Of a DNA stretch of 64,000 nt, positions 25,785 through 34,763 are shown one piece after another. How positions within the stretch are numbered: the first letter of the stretch is position 1; every line of letters starts with the position of its first letter. Made by a program: the position numbers and the translations under genes. The stretch covers positions 1 through 64,000 of the forward strand of contig JAHOYZ010000003.1 in assembly GCA_019038695.1 (NCBI GenBank), written 5' to 3'. The DNA comes from Candidatus Zixiibacteriota bacterium. Its GTDB lineage: Bacteria; Zixibacteria; MSB-5A5; GN15; FEB-12. The notes under the pieces are model-generated. The model was not told the DNA's origin, ran no database searches, and worked only from the letters and a program-made list of their open reading frames with translations.

Positions 25785-25793
25785 AAGGAGGTG
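25785..25793 (+). promoter_or_regulatory. Consensus Shine-Dalgarno of the peptide gene
   Basis: AAGGAGGTG is essentially the full anti-16S complement, with seven bases from AGGAGG to the ATG at 25799. It is the best ribosome site I see in the window and supports real, high translation of the tiny frame. Confidence 0.85.
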
Positions 25794-25798
25794 AATGT

Positions 25799-25891
25799 AT
25801 GAACAACTACGAGCTCTCAGTGGAGATCCTGGAGGCACGTATCGCACCGATCGGACTGAGCCAGGGTGGCCAGTTCCGCATTGGTCCGTGA
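25799..25891 (+). CDS. 30-residue putative exported peptide (RiPP-like precursor)
   Basis: The frame runs from ATG 25799 to TGA 25889-25891. The first part, MNNYELSVEILEARIAP (1-17), looks like a leader with an E-x-x-LEARIAP signature. The last part, IGLSQGGQFRIGP (18-30), is Gly-rich and core-like; it has no Cys. It is framed by a consensus promoter, an ideal Shine-Dalgarno and a perfect terminator, so it is a dedicated gene. The preceding gene encodes a PqqD-like/M50/HlyD fusion, the kind of protein that recognises and exports short peptides. LEARIAP-like N-termini also occur, as I recall, on planctomycete and verrucomicrobial proteins. Modification, if any, is unknown: no radical SAM or cyclodehydratase gene is near. 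Confidence 0.7.
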   Translation: MNNYELSVEILEARIAPIGLSQGGQFRIGP

Positions 25892-25918
25892 GTTAGTCTC
25901 CACGACTAGCTGATTCGT

Positions 25919-25949
25919 GGGCAGACCGCAAGGTCTGCCCCTTTTTTTT
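25919..25949 (+). terminator. Rho-independent terminator after the peptide gene
   Basis: Perfect nine-pair stem GGGCAGACC / GGTCTGCCC around a GCAA tetraloop, followed by C and eight T. It ends the short peptide transcript of about 220 bases and also insulates it from the convergent kinase gene. Confidence 0.93.
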
Positions 25950-25988
25950 GTGAGGTGATTTGAACCCCTGGATGTCCCCTCCACCATA

Positions 25989-28985
25989 TCAGAGAGTTCG
26001 TTCTCGCTGGCCCATTCGTTGATTGAGTCTATTGACTTCAGCTACCAGGGTTTGGATCGATTGCTGTCTCTGGTAGACGCAGCGGTCCTGCTCGTTGGTC
26101 AAGCTGTCCGCAATCTGACGACACAACCCCAGGGCATTCTTGAGATTGGCATAACATTGTTCGTATTCGTTCTGCGAGTAGCGTAATCTTCCGAGTAGTG
26201 TCAAAGTACGAGTTTTCTCAGAGACCAAGTTGGAAGCATTAGCTAACTTCATAGCACGCTCGAGCATCTTTTCGGCATCGATTGTCTTATGTTTGTTCAG
26301 GTAATACTCGGCAATCGAGTTGTACATTCCGGCCAGTTCAATATCATCCGAGATTGACTCAAGCCGGGGTATAAGTTCCGCTACAAGATCATCAACCCGC
26401 GCTGCTCCACTATTACACAGTAGCCACTCCAGACGACCAAACATGATCAACGTTTTCTCCCGTTCCAGAGAAAGCTCATCAGCCAAACTGAGGGCATCTC
26501 TTACCAGCTGGTCATCACCCGATACTCTGATCAGCACAAGCAACGCGTTCAGCTGCTCCGGTTTGATCTTTATCTTTGCCGCCTGATCCAAAGCCTCACG
26601 GGCGCACTTGATGGCGCTATCCGAATCCCCTGTAGCGGCACGCAGAGCAGCCCTGCCTATACCAAGTTGAATGATCAGGGCATCACTATCAATTCCCTCA
26701 ATAGACTTTTCAACAGCCGACAAACTCGCAGCCGCCTCGCCAAGCTGTCCCATGCGCCTGAGAACGGTAGCCATGCTCAGCTGAAATGCTGCCAGATGAG
26801 GATTGTCGCCGACACTGGCTGCCAGGGACAGCCCATCTCTCAGGTAAACGAGTGACTCCCGGAGCTGACCGGCCATAATCATGACTGCCGTTAGGTTTTC
26901 CAGATTGAAAAGAATCTCTTTCCTGGAGCCGATACGTCGATTCAGTTCCAGCGATTCGGTGAGACAATCGACGGCGCGACCCGACTGTCCGCTCACATGG
27001 TAGCAGTAGCCCAGGTTGTTGAGTGATCGGGCAATCTCTCCGGTATTACCGATTGCCTTCTTGAGTTGCAGCGATAAATGCAAAATGCGGATGCCTCGCT
27101 CAAGACGACCCTGAATTGCATAAATAGAACCGATATTGCTCAGGGTCGAGGCGATTTCGACCTCGGCTCCAAGCCGTCGCTGAATTTTAAGGGCAGCTCG
27201 ATAATGGTCAAGAGCCGAAACGAGTTCATTGCCGACCCAGTAGATGTTACCAATATTGTTAAGTGTTCGAGAGACTTCCAATTCATCATTCAGAGCCTGA
27301 TAAATATCCAGTGCACTGCGCAGAGAAGTCAAACCTTGTTCAAACTTCTGCATCGTCTTGTAGAGATCACCAATATCTTTGTGCGTCTCGCCTAGCAACT
27401 TGTCAGGTGGACGATTATCGTACAGACTCAGAATCGTATTGTAGACCGATAACGCTTCTTCCGTTTCGCCCGTTTCCTTTAGAATGTCCCCCTGAAGCAT
27501 TAGCAATCGTCTGGCAGCATAGGATTCATTGATAAGATCGGCGTAGGCCAGTACATGTTTCAGAAGAGCAAGCGCCTCACTGCTCAAATGTTGATCGTGA
27601 AACTTCGTGGCAGCCTGAAATGCTGTGAGTTCGGCCTTTTCGAGATTGCCTGCCTGCGTGTACAGACGCGCTGCCAACGCATACTCCTCTTCTGATTCCG
27701 CTCTCAGGCCATACTTATGTGAGTAAAAACGCCATGAGGCCGGAGACAAAAATTGCCGCAGAAGTTGTAAGGTTGGTTCATCGCCGGGAAGAAGTTCATC
27801 AGGACCGATCAGCTCAAGTGTGCGGCCATTGTGAACGCTGCCAGCGATGGCAACTTTGACTAACTGCCGCTGCTTAGAAAGTGGACTGCTTGAGAAGACC
27901 TGCAATGATCGCCGTCGCATCCAGGCAGGCCAGCGGATACCACCAGGAAAGATGAACCTCTGGTTGTCATAAATCAGATTCCCACTTCGCTGGTTATCTG
28001 CCAGAATCAAACGCAGATCAACTAATGACCGGGATGTTAGAAAATCGAGACGCTCTCGCTGGTGGTCGTTGAGATTCAATATCCGGGCGACAGCAGCCGC
28101 GTAAGTTTTCTCGCCATGGATCAAGTGAACGGCTTTCAGTTTTTGTCTGAATGGATAGTCAGCTCCTGCCTCCTGTAGCTTGCAACAAACTTCCCAAGCG
28201 GACGACAGACGGACATTCTCATCCTTGGCCAGAAGACAATTGATAAGACTACTTATCTCGGCGGTCAGGTCAGGTCGCAACTTTTCAACCGGAACCGGGT
28301 TCTCCTCGCAACATCTACTGTTAACCTCGACCGGATCGCTGCTCTGTGTCATGAAAGGATGCTCACCAGTGAGGACCTGATAGGCAGTCACACCGAGCGC
28401 GAACAGATCGGAACGGTGAGAAGTGCGCTGTGCTGTTATCGTCTCGGGCGCAAGGTAGCCAATTGTCCCGAGGCCGGCACGAACGGAGTTGGATTCATCG
28501 GTTAGCTGACCAAGCGAGAAATCGGATAACTTGACATACCCTCTGCCGTCCTTCAAGCTACACTGCCAGTCAGAGGGAAGAAACACATTATGTGGTTTGA
28601 AATCGCCGTGAATGATCCCCTTCAGTCTCAGGAACTCCAGATTGATGGCCATCGCGCTAATGACATTCATAGCAATGGTCAATGGCTCAACCCGACCGAT
28701 CAAATCGAGCGTTGGACCCCGACACGGTTCAAGCGCAACATAGGGCATCTCATCCAATGAGACATTATGGACTCTTACTAATCCGGGGTAGCGTAAGCCG
28801 CCGATCAGGTGCGCCTCGCGTCGCGCGAGAATCTTGAAAGACTCTTCCTGTGTTATAAGCGGAAGTTTGAGCGCAATATCACGATTGCTCTCGTGACAGC
28901 GAGCCAAAACAACTGTAGCCGTGCCTCCCCTGCCCAACTCTTTCTGAAAAGTGAAGCCAGGCGGAAACGCTGCCGGGGGACTCAT
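25989..28985 (-). CDS. Ser/Thr protein kinase with a long C-terminal TPR array
   Basis: 998 residues. The kinase domain (about 10-270) has GRGGTATVVLA, the ATP lysine K40 (IALKLPL), catalytic loop HGDFKPHN (126-133; Gly replaces the Arg of HRD), DFS instead of DFG (155-157, Asp kept) and APE (179-181). Residues from about 415 onwards are tetratricopeptide repeats (for example LEVSRTLNNIGNIYWVGNEL and EIARSLNNLGYCYHVSGQ), at least twelve units, resembling the MalT/LuxR-type tandem arrays. No membrane segment, so cytoplasmic. ATG 28985 overlaps the stop of the histidine kinase gene by four bases: the two kinases are translationally coupled. Confidence 0.9.
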   Translation of the reverse strand: MSPPAAFPPGFTFQKELGRGGTATVVLARCHESNRDIALKLPLITQEESFKILARREAHLIGGLRYPGLVRVHNVSLDEMPYVALEPCRGPTLDLIGRVEPLTIAMNVISAMAINLEFLRLKGIIHGDFKPHNVFLPSDWQCSLKDGRGYVKLSDFSLGQLTDESNSVRAGLGTIGYLAPETITAQRTSHRSDLFALGVTAYQVLTGEHPFMTQSSDPVEVNSRCCEENPVPVEKLRPDLTAEISSLINCLLAKDENVRLSSAWEVCCKLQEAGADYPFRQKLKAVHLIHGEKTYAAAVARILNLNDHQRERLDFLTSRSLVDLRLILADNQRSGNLIYDNQRFIFPGGIRWPAWMRRRSLQVFSSSPLSKQRQLVKVAIAGSVHNGRTLELIGPDELLPGDEPTLQLLRQFLSPASWRFYSHKYGLRAESEEEYALAARLYTQAGNLEKAELTAFQAATKFHDQHLSSEALALLKHVLAYADLINESYAARRLLMLQGDILKETGETEEALSVYNTILSLYDNRPPDKLLGETHKDIGDLYKTMQKFEQGLTSLRSALDIYQALNDELEVSRTLNNIGNIYWVGNELVSALDHYRAALKIQRRLGAEVEIASTLSNIGSIYAIQGRLERGIRILHLSLQLKKAIGNTGEIARSLNNLGYCYHVSGQSGRAVDCLTESLELNRRIGSRKEILFNLENLTAVMIMAGQLRESLVYLRDGLSLAASVGDNPHLAAFQLSMATVLRRMGQLGEAAASLSAVEKSIEGIDSDALIIQLGIGRAALRAATGDSDSAIKCAREALDQAAKIKIKPEQLNALLVLIRVSGDDQLVRDALSLADELSLEREKTLIMFGRLEWLLCNSGAARVDDLVAELIPRLESISDDIELAGMYNSIAEYYLNKHKTIDAEKMLERAMKLANASNLVSEKTRTLTLLGRLRYSQNEYEQCYANLKNALGLCRQIADSLTNEQDRCVYQRQQSIQTLVAEVNRLNQRMGQRERTL

Positions 28986-30739
28986 TGGGTTTTCTTTGCG
29001 GTCGTAGAATGTATCCGGGGGATGGTGACAGTGAATGTGGTACCCTCTCCAAGTGTGGATTCACACAGTAGCTCACCATGATGTTGCTCGATGATCTTCT
29101 TACAGTTGGCTAGTCCGAGACCATGCCCCCCCTTCTTGGTTGTGAAGTGAAGACTGAAAACCTTGGAAAGAGTATCCTCCGTCATTCCGAGGCCGTTATC
29201 GGACACCTTGATTGTGAGTTTCTCACTCTCCTTGTCATATGAAGTGACAATAGACAACTTACGCTCGAACTTGGCGGTATCGTCCCCGGAGTTGACAATG
29301 CGTTCCTCGATGGCATCGGCGGCGTTGTTCAGCAGGTTCATCAGAACCTGTTGAATCTGGCCAACATCCATTTCGATATTGGGCGATTCCGAATCGAAGT
29401 CGATGGAGAAATTGGTTCTTTTAAAACGCGGCTGCACTCGCAGGGAGAACAGCAGATCCTCAATCAGATGGCGAATATCGTAGTTGATGAACTCTGACTG
29501 TGGTCGTGAGAAATCCATCAAGTTATCGACGAAGCGTTTGACCTTGTGTACATTCTCAGTGACTGCTTTGGCATTGAACTTGGCCTTGTCCAGATTGTCA
29601 CGATCAACATTGATAATTAGTAGTTCCGCGTTGTTGGAGGCGATGGCCAGATAGTTGTTCAACTCATGTGCTATGGAAGCCGCCATCTCCCCTTTGGCAA
29701 CGAGTTTCTCGGAGAGAATTACGTACTTCTCCATGAGCACTTTCTCGGTGATATCCTCAATCGCGATAATCACCCCGTCGCCGTCATTGGGTAGATTTGA
29801 AATCGGTACTATCTTGATAGATAGTGCTTTCTCAAGGTAGCCCGTATTATGGAAATACCGGTCATCGGAGAATTCTTCACGGGTGGTACTGGCGGTATTT
29901 ACCATGTGTTGCCAACGACCACGTTCATCGTCATCAAGAAGATCAACAAATCGAACGCGACGACCGGAATCATCAACCTCTGCCACAGCGTCCTTGTTGA
30001 AGTCAAGAATCTCAAGGGCCACCGAATTGATAGTGATTATTCTACCTCTCGAATCAACTACTACAGTACCGAACGGTGCTGTCTCAATAACCTTCTCACT
30101 ATACTGCTGGGTATCCAGCAAAGATTGGTAAAGACCCGCATTGTGCAAAGCGTTGGAAACCATCTGCGCATACAATTCGAACAAGAAGAGATCCGATTTG
30201 AGGAACATGCGCGTCTCGCTGGAGTTGTCCAGGTATATGACGCCAATAACCTTCTCTTTGACCTTCAGGGGTACGCACATGATTGATCTCAGGTGCAGTT
30301 CGACAACAGAGCGCTGTTTGGCAAATCGTTCGTCGGATAAAGCGTCGGAGGTATAGACCGAGTTTCCTGATGAGGCAACTTCGGAAGTGATGGATGTCGA
30401 AATTCTGAAATCTTCATCCATCATTTCGTCCTGGCAAAGATTGTATGCCGACCGAATCTGTAGTTCGTCGTCTTCATCAAGCAACATGATCAAGCCGCGC
30501 TCAGCCCGCATCAGTTCGATCGCCTTGGTCATGACAATTTGCAGAACGTCATCCAGCACCAAAGACGAGTTGATAGCCAGGGAAACTTCGAGCATCGCCC
30601 GGAGATCAGCTGTATCGCGCGGCGACTCAACATCCACAGTATCTATTCGTGGATTAGTCTCAGTGACCTCATCAAGCCTGGCCTCCAACTCGGCCAGAAT
30701 ATCTATCGGGCCAGTCTGCTCTGCCTGGCGATCGGTCAT
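28982..30739 (-). CDS. Cytoplasmic GAF/PAS sensor histidine kinase
   Basis: 585 residues, no membrane segment. A GAF domain (about 45-200, LMRAERGLIMLLDEDDELQI) is followed by a PAS domain (about 215-340, VVVDSRGRIITINSVALEIL). The dimerisation/H-box is MAASIAHELNNYLAIASNN (phospho-His near 365) and the ATPase has N-box QQVLMNLLNNAADA, DNGLGM and GHGLGLANCKKIIEQ. No receiver is attached and no response regulator directly follows; instead the coupled downstream gene encodes a Ser/Thr kinase. That layout (GAF-HK then STK-TPR) suggests a combined relay. Confidence 0.9.
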   Translation of the reverse strand: MTDRQAEQTGPIDILAELEARLDEVTETNPRIDTVDVESPRDTADLRAMLEVSLAINSSLVLDDVLQIVMTKAIELMRAERGLIMLLDEDDELQIRSAYNLCQDEMMDEDFRISTSITSEVASSGNSVYTSDALSDERFAKQRSVVELHLRSIMCVPLKVKEKVIGVIYLDNSSETRMFLKSDLFLFELYAQMVSNALHNAGLYQSLLDTQQYSEKVIETAPFGTVVVDSRGRIITINSVALEILDFNKDAVAEVDDSGRRVRFVDLLDDDERGRWQHMVNTASTTREEFSDDRYFHNTGYLEKALSIKIVPISNLPNDGDGVIIAIEDITEKVLMEKYVILSEKLVAKGEMAASIAHELNNYLAIASNNAELLIINVDRDNLDKAKFNAKAVTENVHKVKRFVDNLMDFSRPQSEFINYDIRHLIEDLLFSLRVQPRFKRTNFSIDFDSESPNIEMDVGQIQQVLMNLLNNAADAIEERIVNSGDDTAKFERKLSIVTSYDKESEKLTIKVSDNGLGMTEDTLSKVFSLHFTTKKGGHGLGLANCKKIIEQHHGELLCESTLGEGTTFTVTIPRIHSTTAKKTQ

Positions 30740-30901
30740 GTTAGGGTCCTGTTTTTCATTGTCTCATCCGGGTTGCCGTTGGACCTGATCCAATAGCGTA
30801 ACTCCCTGACAGATTCACTCTTCTCATGTTGTATCGGAAGAATCCGCCAGCGATTTACACTCTAAAGTGACCGAGAGACACCGGCTCTCGATATTATCTT
30901 C

Positions 30902-31552
30902 TTATCGGCCGGAGGGAATATCGGTCAGGCGGAAGGGTTCGGATGACACCACGGATTGCTCGCGACCATAACCAGTGAGTGACAGAAAATGTCGAAAAAG
31001 AAACTTCACCGGCGTCTCGGACGATCCGCTTGCGGAGCCTAAGTTTAGAGATGTCAAGGAGATATAACTAAGTGCAAGCTCCACGTGGTAGCGGCGATCA
31101 TTTTCCAAACTGTCGATCGACGCCAGAGTCACCACAATCGAATCAGCAAGAAATTGGTGTAGTCCGGCCAGAGCAATAAAACGGCGTTCCTGATCGTCCC
31201 CGGTGGATCCAGAATATCTCAAAGAATATTCTTCAGCCAATAAGTGATAACCTATGACTATGGCCGTACTGGCTCGACCAGTCCTGACCGTGCCCCAGAG
31301 ACGGCGCGAGCGCAAGAGATCGACCCGGCACTCCAAGGCCAGATCGACACCTTCTTTCAACAACTTGACACGCTCCGATGATATCTGGCCGGAAAGATCG
31401 ATCCAGACCATTAGAAAACCGTTGTTGCGATAGATGTCGGCATCAATGGCATCACCGGCAAAGGCCGGCCTCGCTATACACAGGACCACCAGCAGGCTGA
31501 TAGCAGCCCATCTTCTCCGGTATCTTGCAAGCTGCAATATGAGTACTCTCAT
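30902..31552 (-). CDS. DUF4390-like secreted protein
   Basis: 216 residues with a signal peptide (WAAISLLVVLCIARPAFA, cleavage near 32). The mature part has the DUF4390 rhythm: FLMVWIDLSGQI, then KLLKEGVDLALECRVDLLRSRRLWG, and a late FLFRHFLSL. In proteobacteria DUF4390 genes sit next to NtrY-type kinases; the same neighbourhood is seen here (kinase and regulator at 33435-36210). It starts one base after the outer-membrane gene stops, so it is in the same operon. Role unknown. Confidence 0.65.
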   Translation of the reverse strand: MRVLILQLARYRRRWAAISLLVVLCIARPAFAGDAIDADIYRNNGFLMVWIDLSGQISSERVKLLKEGVDLALECRVDLLRSRRLWGTVRTGRASTAIVIGYHLLAEEYSLRYSGSTGDDQERRFIALAGLHQFLADSIVVTLASIDSLENDRRYHVELALSYISLTSLNLGSASGSSETPVKFLFRHFLSLTGYGREQSVVSSEPFRLTDIPSGR

Positions 31553-33304
31553 TTAGAACCGATAGTCAAACCGCCCGTGGATGCGAGGCTCGTTGTCAAA
31601 CGAGCGATCAAGCCGCTTGGATAAACTGATGCGGGTTTGATCACCAAGCATGAGCGCAATACCAACCGAATTGCGCACTTCGTTCTCATCCTCAAACCCG
31701 GAATTGTCGGTAATCCGGCCAATATCCCAAAGAATCGAAGCGCCCAGGTCCGAGCGTGGGAAGTCGATCCGGTATTCGGCATTAACCATCCAGAAACGGT
31801 TACCCGATAACTCCTTGTAGTCGTATCCTCGCAATGTCCCAAGCCCGCCAAGATAGAACTGCTTATAAACCGGTAGAGTACCACAAGCATTGCCGAACAT
31901 ACCGCGTACAAGAATCATCGCCCGACGGTGAACTTCCTGATACCTCCTAGCCGACACAACGAAGCGACGATAGTCGAAATCGGAACCGATGTCCGGGTGA
32001 GCCCACTCGATATTTCCGTTGAGGCGCCATCCCGAATGAGCGTACGGTCGGTCGGCATCAAGCGTATTCCATTCCAAACCAATCCCCAATGAAGCATTGG
32101 TCGTGGTGTCAATCTCGCTGATAGCCTGAGTACGGAGATCACCACCAATTGAACTAAAATTTGATCTGAACAGTTTGTCGCCGCCAAATAGCGACCACAG
32201 ATGTGGCTGAGCATCCAGCCAGTTCGTTTCCTCAGAGCGATACCTGGCATCGAACGTAACTGTCTCAAACGGTTTGAAGTGTAGGTAGGCCGTTCCCCCT
32301 TCGGCCTCGTAGTAGTCGCGAAAATCCTCGGTGACTAATAGTGCGAAAATCGTATTTTCGCCTTTCTCAATAATCCAATCATCTTCAGACGCCAGCCGTC
32401 GGTAGAACTCTCCGCCAACTATCAGGGGACGATCCCGCCATAGAGTTTGTTCGAGACCAAGGCCGTATCGCCAGTGTTTCGATTCAAACGCGTAGCCACC
32501 TTCCACCCAAACCGAGGGGAGCAGCGAATCAAGGTCCTCAAATCCAGCACGACAAGAAGGCAGGGCACCATCGACACGGTTATAGGTTAAGGTAGCAGAA
32601 AGCGAGGCTGACTTGCTTTTCTGGCGGAAGCGATGAACTCGTGAGCTACGCCGATCAGAGCCGGAGAACAGTTCCCCATAGACCGAAGCATCGCCCGCAA
32701 CATCAATACGACCCGTCACTGTAGCAATATCTCCACGTGCCACTGCCCCTGGGCCTACATACGTATTACCAAAGAGGGTGATGATATCCTTGTTAACCTC
32801 ACCATAGACCTCAATATCACCCTTAACCGAAAATAGTAACCCGCGCACAAACTGTTCTTCATCAACCACCAGCGTCTGATCAAAAGAGATCAGGTTTCCG
32901 CCTCGCACACGGGCAGATCGATTCGATCCATCAGCTCGCTTCATGAAAGAAATAGTGGTGACTTCGTCTCCCGCCAAAATCCTTGCATCGGAAATTAGAT
33001 CATAGGGATAGGTCCGACCATTGACCAGCAGACCGTCACGCTCAAAGACCACTGATTCGTCGAGAACAATGGACTCCGGCTCAATTGTCACATCGCTGCG
33101 ACTGAAAACATGCCGCGTCTCAGTATCACCCTCAACCACTTTGATCGTTATGGTCTCTCGATCATAGCCAACCGTGAAATATTCTTCGTATTCGGTTTGC
33201 GAGTTGTACTTCCTGTACTGTTTTTCCGATGCGAATAATGAAGAAACCAGAAGCAACCCCACTATCGCGATACCAACAAATCTCTTTGAGCTAACCAAAA
33301 TCAT
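31553..33304 (-). CDS. Omp85/surface-antigen-type outer-membrane protein with a bactofilin-like segment
   Basis: 583 residues with a signal peptide (IAIVGLLLVSSLFA). Residues about 135-210 form right-handed beta-helix style repeats (VKGDIEVYGEVNKDIITLFG, VARGDIATVTGRIDVAGDASV), as in bactofilins and polymer-forming proteins. From about 225 a beta-barrel follows, with FYLGGLGTLRGYDYKELSG (about 487-505), the typical L6-type loop of the Omp85/D15 superfamily, and a terminal aromatic (RFDYRF). POTRA domains are not seen. Shine-Dalgarno GGAGGA upstream of ATG 33304. The beta-helix may sit in the periplasm and plug or scaffold the barrel. Confidence 0.75.
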   Translation of the reverse strand: MILVSSKRFVGIAIVGLLLVSSLFASEKQYRKYNSQTEYEEYFTVGYDRETITIKVVEGDTETRHVFSRSDVTIEPESIVLDESVVFERDGLLVNGRTYPYDLISDARILAGDEVTTISFMKRADGSNRSARVRGGNLISFDQTLVVDEEQFVRGLLFSVKGDIEVYGEVNKDIITLFGNTYVGPGAVARGDIATVTGRIDVAGDASVYGELFSGSDRRSSRVHRFRQKSKSASLSATLTYNRVDGALPSCRAGFEDLDSLLPSVWVEGGYAFESKHWRYGLGLEQTLWRDRPLIVGGEFYRRLASEDDWIIEKGENTIFALLVTEDFRDYYEAEGGTAYLHFKPFETVTFDARYRSEETNWLDAQPHLWSLFGGDKLFRSNFSSIGGDLRTQAISEIDTTTNASLGIGLEWNTLDADRPYAHSGWRLNGNIEWAHPDIGSDFDYRRFVVSARRYQEVHRRAMILVRGMFGNACGTLPVYKQFYLGGLGTLRGYDYKELSGNRFWMVNAEYRIDFPRSDLGASILWDIGRITDNSGFEDENEVRNSVGIALMLGDQTRISLSKRLDRSFDNEPRIHGRFDYRF

Positions 33305-33434
33305 ATCTTCCTCCGTTTTCCCAATCTACATATCAAATCGCGTGCCAAACGGCGAAACCGCTCTCTGTCACCTGTTAGCTGACCTCCGAGAGATTTATTC
33401 GTGTGGTATTGACACACTCATGCACAAGATCAGT

Positions 33435-34763
33435 TCACGGTTTCTTCAATCCAAATTCCTTAATTTTCCGCGATAGATTGGCACGGTCCATACCCAGCCT
33501 ACGAGCGGCTTCCGATATATTCCCTTTCGTCTCGACCAGCATCGCAGAGAGCAGCTGTTTTTCGTAACCGGTCAGACGATCCGCCAGAGACATCGACACA
33601 TCCTCCTCGGCACTCGACACCATGTCAAGAAGATCGTCAACTGTAACGGTTCGGTCACGATGGAATATCGTCAGCCGTTCAATCATGTTCTTTAGCTGTC
33701 TGATATTGCCTGGATAGTCAAGCGTCGTCAGGTATGCCATCGCCTCAGGTGACAAACGGCAGCTACCCCCTGGATCAAACCGACGCAGAAACTCACCGGT
33801 AAGCAGAGGAATGTCCTCACGGCGACTTCGCAACGGCGGTACTTCGATAGTAACAACTGAGATGCGATAGAACAAGTCCTCGCGGAATCGGCCTTCGGAG
33901 ATCAAGCTTTTCAAATCACGGTTAGTGGCACAAACTAGACGCACATCCACCAGGCGCGCCTCGGTCTCCCCTAACCGTTCTACCTCCCCCGTCTCAATTA
34001 CGCGCAGTAGTTTCGCCTGGCATTCTATTGGCAGGTCACCAATCTCATCCAGAAACAATGTCCCGCCATCGGCCAGAATGAACTTACCCGGATGGTCCTT
34101 GACCGCCCCTGTGAAGGCACCTTTCGTATGGCCAAACAGCTCGGATTCAAACAGGGTTGTTGGTATGCCAGGACAGTTGACTTTAATAAAGGGCTGGTCA
34201 CATCGATGACTCTGGAGAAAAAGACGCATAGCAACCAATTCTTTGCCGGTTCCGTTTTCGCCAGTGACAAGAATACCTGCGTCAGTTGGAGCGGCCTTAG
34301 TTACAGCTGTTAGAAGTTTCTCCACTGTCGGTGAATGGCCAATAATCTGCGATTCCGATTCCATCTCCCCCACCAGAATCATCCGTTGTCGATTGGCCGT
34401 GGCCAACAACAAGGCTGATCGTACACTGGCGAGAAGTTTCTCAGGTGGTGCCGGCTTCTCCAAATAGTCAACAGCTCCGAGCTTGATCGCCTCCAGAGCA
34501 GTCGGGATGTCCGATTGACCTGAGACGACCAGAACCGCAGGAGATACTGGAATGTCAGATAGAGCCCGCAGAAAATCCAGCCCGGACATTCCCGACATAT
34601 TGAGGTCCAGAAGCACAAGATCAAACCGTTGCTTGCGTAGTGCTGCTATTCCTTTGTCACCGCTTCCAGCACAAACTGTAAGATATCCCTCGTCGCCAAG
34701 TAGCGATGAAAACGACCGGGTGATACCAGGCTCGTCATCAATAATGAGGACACGCTCAGACAT
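33435..34763 (-). CDS. NtrC-family sigma-54-dependent response regulator
   Basis: 442 residues. The receiver (1-120) has the acidic pair VLIIDDEPG, phospho-Asp in LVLLDLNMSG and lysine in LEKPAPP. The AAA+ domain has Walker A TGENGTGKE, the sigma-54 contact loop GAFTGA, and Walker B FLDEIGDLP. The C-terminus is a Fis-type helix-turn-helix (GNISEAARRLGMDRANLSRKI). Activates sigma-54 promoters when phosphorylated, presumably by the kinase encoded directly upstream, whose stop it overlaps by eight bases. ATG 34763 with AGGGGG upstream preferred over a TTG one codon earlier. Confidence 0.94.
   Translation of the reverse strand: MSERVLIIDDEPGITRSFSSLLGDEGYLTVCAGSGDKGIAALRKQRFDLVLLDLNMSGMSGLDFLRALSDIPVSPAVLVVSGQSDIPTALEAIKLGAVDYLEKPAPPEKLLASVRSALLLATANRQRMILVGEMESESQIIGHSPTVEKLLTAVTKAAPTDAGILVTGENGTGKELVAMRLFLQSHRCDQPFIKVNCPGIPTTLFESELFGHTKGAFTGAVKDHPGKFILADGGTLFLDEIGDLPIECQAKLLRVIETGEVERLGETEARLVDVRLVCATNRDLKSLISEGRFREDLFYRISVVTIEVPPLRSRREDIPLLTGEFLRRFDPGGSCRLSPEAMAYLTTLDYPGNIRQLKNMIERLTIFHRDRTVTVDDLLDMVSSAEEDVSMSLADRLTGYEKQLLSAMLVETKGNISEAARRLGMDRANLSRKIKEFGLKKP

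Noticed and set aside
23284-25891. Class I bacteriocin with ABC exporter
   Set aside because: No ABC transporter or peptidase C39 domain is near; the only ABC protein in the window is the ABC-F ribosomal ATPase at 54683.
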